DNA of 64,000 bases, from NCBI GenBank assembly GCA_036389675.1, contig DASVWI010000036.1:1-64000 (forward strand). The letters are read 5' to 3'. The position numbers and the translations under genes were made by a program. This document shows, one piece after another, positions 58,233-64,000 of the stretch. The notes under the pieces are model-generated. The model was not told the origin of the DNA. It did not search any database and saw only the letters and a list, made by a program, of their open reading frames with translations. The stretch's first letter is position 1, and each line of letters begins with the position of its first letter. Source of the DNA: DASQYE01 sp036389675. GTDB lineage: Bacteria > Acidobacteriota > Blastocatellia > Pyrinomonadales > Pyrinomonadaceae.

Positions 58233-59180
58233 GTTCTGCGCTGCGTCCTCGAACCAGTTGATTGTCCGCCGCAGGCCGTCTTCGAGGGATGTCTGCGCGC
58301 GAAAGCCGAATTTTTCCAGAGCGCGCGTCACGTCCAACCCGCGCCGGGGCTGTCCGTTGGGCCGCTCCGTCTGCCAGTGGATTTGGCCCTCGAATCCCGT
58401 CAGCCGTGCGATCAATTCGACGAGGTCTCTGATCATAATCTCGCGGCCCGTGCCGATGTTGACCGGGTCTGCCTCGTCGTACATCTCTGCGGCGCGGAGG
58501 ATGCCGTCGGCGCAGTCCTCGACGTAGAGAAACTCGCGCGAGACATCGCCCGAGCCCCAGACATCTATGCTCTCTCGGCCTTCGCGCCGCGCCTCTATGC
58601 ACTTGCGAATCAGGGCCGGGATGACGTGCGAAGTCTCAAGGTCGAAATTGTCGAACGGGCCGTAGAGGTTTGCCGGAAGCAGGTAGATGCTGTTGAAGCC
58701 GTACTGCTCCCGATAGGATTGCGACTGCACGAGCATCATCTTCTTCGCCAGACCGTAGGGCGCGTTGGTCTCCTCCGGGTAGCCGTTCCAGATATCGTCT
58801 TCCCTGAAGGGCACGGGCGTAAATTTCGGGTACGCGCAGACCGTCCCGAGCGCGACGAACTTCTTAACCGCGCGCAGGCGCGACTGCTCTATCAGCTGCG
58901 TGCCCATCATCAGGTTTTCGTAGAAGAAGCGACCGGGGTTCTTCTGATTGTGGCCGATGCCGCCGACGACCGCCGCCAGATGAATGACCATTTCGGGCCG
59001 GGCTTCGTCGAGCAGGCGCGCGACATCCTCGGCCTTCACCAGATCGTAGTCGCGGCTGCGCGGCACGAACACGTCCGCGCCCCTGTCCTTGAGGCGTTGC
59101 ACCAGATGGCGACCGAGAAAGCCCGCGCCGCCCGTGACAGTGATTTTCTTGTAGGGGAACTCTTTAATCGAAGCGTCCAT
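58218..59180 (-). CDS. fcl: GDP-L-fucose synthase
   Basis: This 320-aa SDR starts at ATG 59180; an upstream TTG (59198) would add six residues. It converts GDP-4-keto-6-deoxymannose to GDP-L-fucose with NADPH by epimerisation and reduction. The NAD-binding motif GGAGFLG is at 17-23, and the catalytic Tyr-x3-Lys is Y142/K146 in APYGLAKKMM; GTVCAYPKFTPVPF lies just before it, and LLPANLYGPFDNFDL is typical of the family. Its C-terminus ends within an AT-rich repeat. It is divergent from gmd (59412-60455), together forming the GDP-fucose module. Confidence 0.93.
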   Translation of the reverse strand: MDASIKEFPYKKITVTGGAGFLGRHLVQRLKDRGADVFVPRSRDYDLVKAEDVARLLDEARPEMVIHLAAVVGGIGHNQKNPGRFFYENLMMGTQLIEQSRLRAVKKFVALGTVCAYPKFTPVPFREDDIWNGYPEETNAPYGLAKKMMLVQSQSYREQYGFNSIYLLPANLYGPFDNFDLETSHVIPALIRKCIEARREGRESIDVWGSGDVSREFLYVEDCADGILRAAEMYDEADPVNIGTGREIMIRDLVELIARLTGFEGQIHWQTERPNGQPRRGLDVTRALEKFGFRAQTSLEDGLRRTINWFEDAAQNNFGF

Positions 59181-59411
59181 CTGATCTTTCTTGGTCAAGG
59201 GTATGGATTAGAGATCGTCTCGGCGTAAGGGGAAAGCGCGGGCGGCCTCCGAGCCGGGGCGCGCGCACCCCCTTAGCTTCGCTGCTTGCTCAAAATCTTA
59301 CGCTTGGTTATGGTATCAGATTCGAGAAGTGTTGCGCGAGCGCGCTTTCCAATAGTGACTTTAACTTTGGACGCCCGCTCGGCCATCAAATTACACAGGA
59401 CAAGTCAACGC
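59181..59411. promoter_or_regulatory. Divergent intergenic region between fcl and gmd
   Basis: The two GDP-fucose genes are transcribed away from each other, so this 231-nt gap should contain both promoters. A TATGGTATCAGATT-like block near 59309 and a TTGGTTATGG stretch are the best AT-rich candidates, but I cannot assign -35/-10 boxes with confidence. ACAGGACAAG just upstream of gmd may serve as its ribosome site. Confidence 0.35.
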
Positions 59412-60455
59412 ATGACAAAACGCGCATTAATCACAGGCATTACGGGACAGGACGGCTCTTTCCTGACCGAGCTACTGCTGGAAAAGGGCTACGAGGTGTA
59501 CGGCATTATCCGTCGCTCATCCTCCTTCAACACAGACCGCATCGACCATCTCTATCAAGACCCGCACGAAAAGGGCACGCGCCTGCGACTTGTCTACGGC
59601 GACCTCAACGATTCAAGCTCGCTCAATACCATCCTGCGCCAGACAGCGCCGGACGAGATTTATAATCTGGGCGCGCAAAGCCACGTCCGCGTCAGCTTCG
59701 ACGTGCCCGAGTACACGGGCGAGGTCACGGGCCTCGGCACAGTTCGTATCCTCGAAGCCATACGCGAGACGGGAATTCGCCCGAAGTTTTATCAGGCATC
59801 CTCGTCAGAGCTTTTCGGCAAGGTGTTGGAGACGCCGCAGACAGAGCGCACGCCCTTCTATCCGCGCTCGCCCTACGGCTGCGCCAAGGCTTACGCCTAC
59901 TGGATCACGGTCAACTACAGAGAGTCATATGACCTGTTCGCCTGCAACGGCATATTGTTCAATCACGAATCGGAACGCCGTGGTGAGACCTTCGTCTCGC
60001 GCAAGATTACGCGCGCCGCGACGCGCATCAAGCTGGGGTTGCAGGACAAGCTCTATCTGGGGAATCTGGACGCGCGCCGCGACTGGGGCTACGCGCGCGA
60101 CTACGTTGAAGCGATGTGGTTGATGATGCAGGCCGAGGAGCCGGACGATTTTGTGATCGCCACCGGCGAGACCCATTCGATACGCGAGTTTCTCGACGAG
60201 GCTTTCGGCTATCTGGATCTCGATTGGAACAAGTACGTAGAGATTGACCCGCGCTACTTTCGCCCGACCGAAGTTGACCTCCTGCTGGGCGACGCGACCA
60301 AAGCGCGCGAGGTGCTCGGCTGGAAACCGAAGGTCGGCTTTAAGGAACTGGTCAAACTGATGACCGACAGCGACCTTGAGCTTGCGCGACAGGAACGCGA
60401 AGTGCGCGCCGCACAGGGCGACGCATCCAACCGAGTCCGCTGGGGCGCTGTCTAA
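59412..60455 (+). CDS. gmd: GDP-mannose 4,6-dehydratase
   Basis: This 347-aa SDR starts at ATG 59412, because the Rossmann motif ALITGITGQDGSFLTELLL follows directly; longer upstream frames lack family similarity. It converts GDP-D-mannose to GDP-4-keto-6-deoxymannose using bound NADP. The active site has YQASSSELFGKV near 128-138 and Y155/K159 in SPYGCAKAYAYW, followed by NHESERRGETFVSRKI, a signature of Gmd. The length is normal for the family. It pairs with divergent fcl. Its stop is 7 nt from the convergent oxidoreductase gene. Confidence 0.95.
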   Translation: MTKRALITGITGQDGSFLTELLLEKGYEVYGIIRRSSSFNTDRIDHLYQDPHEKGTRLRLVYGDLNDSSSLNTILRQTAPDEIYNLGAQSHVRVSFDVPEYTGEVTGLGTVRILEAIRETGIRPKFYQASSSELFGKVLETPQTERTPFYPRSPYGCAKAYAYWITVNYRESYDLFACNGILFNHESERRGETFVSRKITRAATRIKLGLQDKLYLGNLDARRDWGYARDYVEAMWLMMQAEEPDDFVIATGETHSIREFLDEAFGYLDLDWNKYVEIDPRYFRPTEVDLLLGDATKAREVLGWKPKVGFKELVKLMTDSDLELARQEREVRAAQGDASNRVRWGAV

Positions 60456-60462
60456 GACCTTA

Positions 60463-61497
60463 TCAAATAATTTTGACGGGGCGACCGCCCTCGCGTATGG
60501 ATTGCGCGGCGGCTTCGAGGAGGCGGACGACGCGCAGGCCCGCGTGACCGTCCGTCAGGGGCGGGCGCTCTTCGCGTATGGCATCGAGAAACTCTTTGCA
60601 GACGTGGCGCAGGGCTTCGGTCGAATCAAGCTTCGGAACCCACACGTCGCCCGTGCGGTAGCTGACGAGCGTGCGGTAGGCGTCCTCTTTATCCTCATCC
60701 TCTTCGATGCGGTTGGTCGTCACTCCCTTATCATAGATGCGTATCTTCTCCGTCGGCTCGATGTCGTCGTAGACGATCATCTTGCGACTCCCGGCGATCA
60801 GTGTGCGGCGAATCTTGACGGGCGCGAGCCAGTTGAAATGGAAGTGTGCAATGAACTGGTCCGGGAAACGGAACATGACGTAGGCGATGTTCTCAACGCC
60901 CGGCTCTATGTGACAACTCCCCGTCGCGGTGACGGCCTCCGGCTCCCGACCGATGATGAAGTCCATGATCGAAAGATCGTGCGGCGCTAAATCCCAGACG
61001 ACGTTGATGTCGCGCTGAAAGAGCCCGAGGTTGATACGCACCGAATCGAAGTAGAGCAGGTCGCCAAGCTCGCCGCTCTCGACTATCTCTTTAACCTTAC
61101 GCACCGCCCCAGTGTAGATGAAGGTGTGATCCACCATCAGGGTGAGGCCCTTGCGCTCGGCCAGCTCGATCAACTGCTCGGCCTCGCGCGTGTTGGAGGT
61201 GAAGGGCTTTTCGATCAGGACGTGCTTGCCGGCTTCGAGAGCCGCCTGCGCGAAACGAAAGTGTGTGGCGACAGGGGTGGCGATGACGACCGCGTCCAGA
61301 TGCGGGTCATTGAAGAGTTGTCGGCAATCGCGCGTCGTCCTCGCAGCAGGGTAACGTCGCCCGACCGTGTCAAGGCGCTTCATGTCGAGGTCGGACATCC
61401 AGACGAGCTGCGCCGCCTCGTTCTCCGCGAAGTTGCGTAACAGGTTCGGCCCCCAGTAGCCGCAACCGATCACCCCGACTGTTACAGGTGCTCTCAT
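60463..61497 (-). CDS. Gfo/Idh/MocA-family nucleotide-sugar oxidoreductase (WbpB/WlbA-like)
   Basis: This 344-aa protein starts at ATG 61497; a TTG two codons earlier is less likely. The N-terminal Rossmann fold has TVGVIGCGYWGPNLLRNF, followed by the catalytic EKPFTSNTREAEQLIEL (the EKP motif), and WDLAPHDLSIMDFI with the conserved His. The C-terminal domain continues the Gfo/Idh/MocA fold. WbpB/WlbA enzymes oxidise the 3-position of UDP-GlcNAcA to a 3-keto sugar, which a DegT aminotransferase then aminates. The downstream aminotransferase and acetyltransferase strengthen this assignment, though the substrate remains inferred. Confidence 0.8.
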   Translation of the reverse strand: MRAPVTVGVIGCGYWGPNLLRNFAENEAAQLVWMSDLDMKRLDTVGRRYPAARTTRDCRQLFNDPHLDAVVIATPVATHFRFAQAALEAGKHVLIEKPFTSNTREAEQLIELAERKGLTLMVDHTFIYTGAVRKVKEIVESGELGDLLYFDSVRINLGLFQRDINVVWDLAPHDLSIMDFIIGREPEAVTATGSCHIEPGVENIAYVMFRFPDQFIAHFHFNWLAPVKIRRTLIAGSRKMIVYDDIEPTEKIRIYDKGVTTNRIEEDEDKEDAYRTLVSYRTGDVWVPKLDSTEALRHVCKEFLDAIREERPPLTDGHAGLRVVRLLEAAAQSIREGGRPVKII

Positions 61498-61533
61498 AAT
61501 CAACCAGCAGTAAACTAAAGATTAATTGCTTTC

Positions 61534-62652
61534 TCAATTTCCCACGGCAGAGCGGCTTGCGAGCGATTGTTGAATCGCCTCGGCGACCTGCATAAGCTGC
61601 TCCTCGCGCAGCTCCGGGTACATCGGGAGCGAGAGGACGCGCGCCGCCTGCTGCTCGGCTTCGGGGAAATCACCGCGCTTGTAGGGAAGCGCGGCGTAGG
61701 CCCGTTGCAGGTGCACAGGGACGGGATAGTGTATGCCCGTTTGCACGCCCGCCTCGCTCAGGCTTTGTTGCAGAGAATCACGCGCCTCGGCCTGCACGAC
61801 GTAGAGGTGATAGACGTGGCGCGCATACTCCATCTCTTGCGGAAGCTTGAGCGGCATCCCTCGCAGCACTTCGTTATAGCGCGCGGCGTGCGCGCGGCGC
61901 AGCTCATTCCAGCGATCAAGATGCCTGAGCTTTACGCCCAGCACCGCGCCCTGAATGCCTTCGAGCCGAAAGTTGTAACCGATGATCTCGTGATGATACT
62001 TGCGCTCCGAGCCATGGTCGCGCAGCATCCTGACCATGCGCGCGACCTCCGCGTCGTCGGTCGTGACCGCTCCGCCTTCGCCATACGCGCCCAGATTCTT
62101 GCCCGGATAAAAACTGAAGCAGCCCGCACGCGCGAGCGCGCCGACACGCCGTCCGCGATAGAGGCTGCCGTGCGCCTGCGCCGCGTCTTCGATCACAAGG
62201 AGATTATGGCGCGCGGCCAATTCGGAGATTGGGTCGAGATCGGCGGCCTGACCATAGAGGTGTACGGGGATGATGGCGCGCGTGCGCTCTGTGATGGCCG
62301 CTTCGATCTTCGTCGCATCTATCGTATAAGAGACCGAATCGGCATCAACGAAGACGGGCGTGGCCCCGGCGGTCGAGACGGCCTCGGCGGTCGCAAAGAA
62401 GGTGTTGGCCGGGACGATAACTTCGTCGCCCGCCCCTATGCCGCAGGCCATCAGTGCCAGTTGAACAGCCGCCGTGCCGTTGCTGACCCCGACACAGAAT
62501 CGCGCGCCCACGTATTCCGCGAAGGCCGCTTCAAACGCTTCGACCTCACGCCCGAGCACAAAGGCCGCGCTCTCAAGCACACGCCCGATGGCCGCGTCCA
62601 CCTCCGCCCTGATCTCCCCGTACTGTGCCTGCAAGTCTACAAAAGGAACCAT
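61534..62652 (-). CDS. DegT/DnrJ/EryC1/StrS-family PLP aminotransferase (WbpE/WlbC-like)
   Basis: This 372-aa protein starts at ATG 62652 (MVPFVDLQAQYG). An in-frame extension to 62721 encodes RFILHPSAFILTF, which is translated repeat and is rejected. The PLP enzyme fold has ICVGVSNGTAAVQLALMA-type substrate loop, EDAAQAHGSLYRG and FSFYPGKNLGAYGEGG, where the Lys is the likely Schiff-base residue near 189. It would aminate the 3-keto sugar produced by the oxidoreductase. It lies 30 nt downstream in the same operon and is followed after a repeat by the acetyltransferase. Confidence 0.88.
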   Translation of the reverse strand: MVPFVDLQAQYGEIRAEVDAAIGRVLESAAFVLGREVEAFEAAFAEYVGARFCVGVSNGTAAVQLALMACGIGAGDEVIVPANTFFATAEAVSTAGATPVFVDADSVSYTIDATKIEAAITERTRAIIPVHLYGQAADLDPISELAARHNLLVIEDAAQAHGSLYRGRRVGALARAGCFSFYPGKNLGAYGEGGAVTTDDAEVARMVRMLRDHGSERKYHHEIIGYNFRLEGIQGAVLGVKLRHLDRWNELRRAHAARYNEVLRGMPLKLPQEMEYARHVYHLYVVQAEARDSLQQSLSEAGVQTGIHYPVPVHLQRAYAALPYKRGDFPEAEQQAARVLSLPMYPELREEQLMQVAEAIQQSLASRSAVGN

Positions 62653-62658
62653 GAAAGT

Positions 62659-62765
62659 AAGGATGAAGGCGGAAGGATGAAGGATGAATCGGTTGCGTCC
62701 ATCAGTTGTCGAACGACTCAACCAATCTTTCCTTCATCGTTGCCGCCTTCATCCTTCATCCTTTC
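62659..62765. repeat. AAGGATGAAGG short inverted repeat
   Basis: AAGGATGAAGGCGGAAGGATG (62659-62678) then AAGGATGAA (62679-62689) and the inverted copy TTCATCGTTGCCGCCTTC, ATCCTTCATCCTTTC (62733-62765) form a 107-nt imperfect pair. The left arm encodes the FILHPSAFIL peptide on the minus strand, a common readout of this repeat in bacterial genomes. It separates the aminotransferase and acetyltransferase genes. Confidence 0.6.
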
Positions 62766-63231
62766 TCATTATTCGTGCGGGATTACCGGCCACAGTTGCG
62801 CCGGGGGGAACGTCTCTGGTGACGACCGCTCCGGCCCCGACGATGGCGCGTGTGCCGATGCGAACGCCCCCGAGGATGGTCGCACCCGTGCCGATTGACG
62901 CTCCGCGCTCGACCCGCGTGGGCTCGACCTGCCAGTCCGAGTCCGTTTGCAGCGAGCCGTCCCGGGTAGTGGCGCGCGGGTATTTGTCGTTGATGAATTG
63001 GACGCCGTGGCCGATGAAGACTTCGTCCTCGACCGTCACGCCTTCGCAGATAAAGGTGTGGCTGGAGATTTTGCAGTAGCGACCGATGCGTGCGCCTTTT
63101 TGAATCTCGACGAAAGAGCCGATCTTCGAGCCGTCGCCGATCTCGCAGCCGTAGAGATTGACGAAGTTGTAGATGGCTACATCGCGCCCGAGCACAACGT
63201 CGGGCGCGATGACGCAATACTGGCCGCGCAT
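62749..63231 (-). CDS. Left-handed beta-helix N-acetyltransferase (WbpD/WlbB-like)
   Basis: This 160-aa protein starts at ATG 63231, sharing a base with the stop of the kinase gene; the C-terminus overlaps a repeat. Hexapeptide repeats of the left-handed beta-helix fold are visible (VIAPDVVLGRDVAIYNFVNL, IGDGSKIGSFVEIQKGARI, VTVEDEVFIGHGVQF), with a mid-chain His region and the C-terminal GTGATILGGVRIGTRAIVGA. It probably acetylates the 3-amino group of a UDP-2-acetamido-3-amino uronic acid, completing the pathway with the two upstream enzymes. The precise sugar is inferred. Confidence 0.83.
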   Translation of the reverse strand: MRGQYCVIAPDVVLGRDVAIYNFVNLYGCEIGDGSKIGSFVEIQKGARIGRYCKISSHTFICEGVTVEDEVFIGHGVQFINDKYPRATTRDGSLQTDSDWQVEPTRVERGASIGTGATILGGVRIGTRAIVGAGAVVTRDVPPGATVAGNPARIMRKDEG

Positions 63232-64000
63232 CAACTAGACCCGCGCGCGTCGGCAGCGCCCGGCCCGTCGTCCATCCCCTCATCGTCCGTCGTGTAGTAG
63301 CTTGAGTAGTAACCGGCGTAGTAGTACTCCTGCGTCTCAAGCTTCACGTTGTTGATGACGACGCCGAAGATGTTAGCGCCGACATCGAGCAGTTGCTGTT
63401 TGGCGCGGCGCACGACGGCGCGCGACGAGCGACCGCCGTGGACGACGAGCATCACGCCGTCCACCATCGTCGAGAGAATCGAGGCGTCGGTAAAGGAGAT
63501 GCAGGGCGGCGAGTCTATGACGACGTGTGTGAAGCGCTCGCCGAGCTCGCTCAGGAGCTTACGCATCTCGTTCGAGCCGAGAAGCTCCGCCGGGTTGGGC
63601 GGAACGGGGCCGGAGGTCAGAATCTTCAGATTCGGCAGCGGCCCGTAAGACTGCAACAGAGAGTCCAGGTCCGTCTCGCCCGACAGGTAGTTGGTGATGC
63701 CGCGCACGTTCGGCACGTTGAAGTGCGAATGCAGACGCGGACGCCTCAGATCGCAGTCCACGACCAGAACTTCGACGCCCGTGTGGGCCAACATAATGCT
63801 GGTGTTCACGGCGGTCGTCGTTTTGCCTTCCGAAGGCTGGCTGGATGTCACCAGAATAGTCTTCGGCGGCTGCCCGGCGGAGGACAGGAGCAGAGAGGTA
63901 CGCAGGTGTCTGTAGGCTTCAGCGATGGGCGAGCGCGTATCGTTGATCAAAGAGAGCGCCGTGCTCTCCTTGTCATAGCCTTCGACGGGCGCGCCTCCGC
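63231..64000 (-). CDS. Wzc-type BY-kinase domain, N-terminally cut by window edge
   Basis: The open frame continues to the window edge, so this is the C-terminal part of a longer polysaccharide co-polymerase/tyrosine autokinase. It shows Walker A TSSQPSEGKTTTAVN, Walker A' VLVVDCDLRRPRL and Walker B HVVIDSPP. The C-terminal tail is tyrosine-rich, LETQEYYYAGYYSSYYTTDDEG, the autophosphorylation cluster of BY-kinases. The upstream linker SPIAEAYRHLRTSLLLS is standard. Wzc controls polymer length with Wzy and the outer-membrane channel. The membrane Wzz-type domain is outside the window. It overlaps the acetyltransferase start by one base. Confidence 0.9.
   Translation of the reverse strand, partial: GGAPVEGYDKESTALSLINDTRSPIAEAYRHLRTSLLLSSAGQPPKTILVTSSQPSEGKTTTAVNTSIMLAHTGVEVLVVDCDLRRPRLHSHFNVPNVRGITNYLSGETDLDSLLQSYGPLPNLKILTSGPVPPNPAELLGSNEMRKLLSELGERFTHVVIDSPPCISFTDASILSTMVDGVMLVVHGGRSSRAVVRRAKQQLLDVGANIFGVVINNVKLETQEYYYAGYYSSYYTTDDEGMDDGPGAADARGSS

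Noticed and set aside
62653..62721. N-terminal extension of the aminotransferase
   Set aside because: It encodes repeat-derived FILHPSAFIL and the family normally starts at MVPFVDL.
1..64000. Exosortase/PEP-CTERM system
   Set aside because: Several genes (deacetylase-like, AsnB, Wzy, formyltransferase) resemble those of exosortase loci, but no exosortase with its Cys/Arg/His pattern and no PEP-CTERM protein is visible in the window.
1..64000. tRNA, rRNA, CRISPR, transposase or integrase
   Set aside because: Scanning found no cloverleaf, no regularly spaced repeat-spacer array and no transposase-type frame; the short repeats are not CRISPR-like.

Overview
The window is almost entirely a very large cell-surface polysaccharide (exopolysaccharide or O-antigen-like) biosynthesis locus from a high-GC Gram-negative-type bacterium. 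I infer Acidobacteriota, probably class Blastocatellia. The reasons are an Ig-plus-OmpA-like secreted protein, the mix of short intergenic repeat families, and a Wzx/Wzy-type locus spread over several strand-switching operons. No rRNA or marker gene is present, so the taxonomy is a moderate inference. I see no tRNA, rRNA, CRISPR array, transposase or phage gene.

Layout. Positions 1-20321 (minus strand) hold a tightly packed operon. It encodes a methyltransferase, a Wzy-like polymerase/ligase, a membrane GT2, a Wzx-like flippase, a three-module winged-helix/kinase-like/methyltransferase protein, a second methyltransferase, a cryptic deacetylase-like protein and two GT4 enzymes. It continues with a heparinase II/III-type lyase, an AsnB-like amidotransferase, a formyltransferase coupled to a NodB deacetylase, another GT4, a YdcF protein and the start of a parallel beta-helix protein cut by the window edge. 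Positions 20349-26745 are an interlude without sugar genes: a sigma-like regulator, a possible 58-aa protein, a ZAS-type Cys/His protein, a DsbA-like oxidoreductase, a long-chain acyl-CoA synthetase, an Ig/OmpA-like protein and a thioesterase. Positions 26742-36471 (minus) resume the polysaccharide theme with a methyltransferase, a second Wzy-like protein, a TPR/jelly-roll protein, a priming sugar-phosphate transferase fused to a CapD-type N-terminal module, an NAD-dependent SDR, a GT4, an RmlC-like epimerase and an RmlA-like nucleotidyltransferase.

Positions 36825-48804 (plus) carry a MurJ-like flippase, three methyltransferases, three GT4 enzymes, a second AsnB, an SGNH hydrolase-like protein and a GT-C-like membrane protein. 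Positions 48890-59180 (minus) carry a methyltransferase, a second GT-C-like protein, two GT4, two GT2, a GT11 fucosyltransferase, two FkbM methyltransferases and GDP-L-fucose synthase. GDP-mannose 4,6-dehydratase (59412-60455, plus) faces the latter. Positions 60463-64000 (minus) hold an oxidoreductase/aminotransferase/hexapeptide-acyltransferase trio and the C-terminal part of a Wzc-type tyrosine kinase.

How it works together (inference). GDP-fucose is made by Gmd and Fcl. An acetamido-uronic-acid-type nucleotide sugar is likely made by the trio beside Wzc, and a dTDP-type sugar by the RmlA/RmlC-like pair. The fused priming transferase starts a lipid-linked unit. About thirteen soluble or membrane-tethered glycosyltransferases extend it, and about ten methyltransferases, two amidotransferases, a formyltransferase and a deacetylase decorate it. 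Two flippase/polymerase sets export and polymerise it under Wzc control. Two Wzx-type and two Wzy-type proteins, plus two AsnB, suggest two polymers or a merged double locus.

Intergenic gaps carry at least five families of short imperfect inverted repeats, some of which supply the last codons and stop of neighbouring genes. The most unusual single proteins are the three-module protein at 13137-14906 and the fused priming transferase at 30790-32598.
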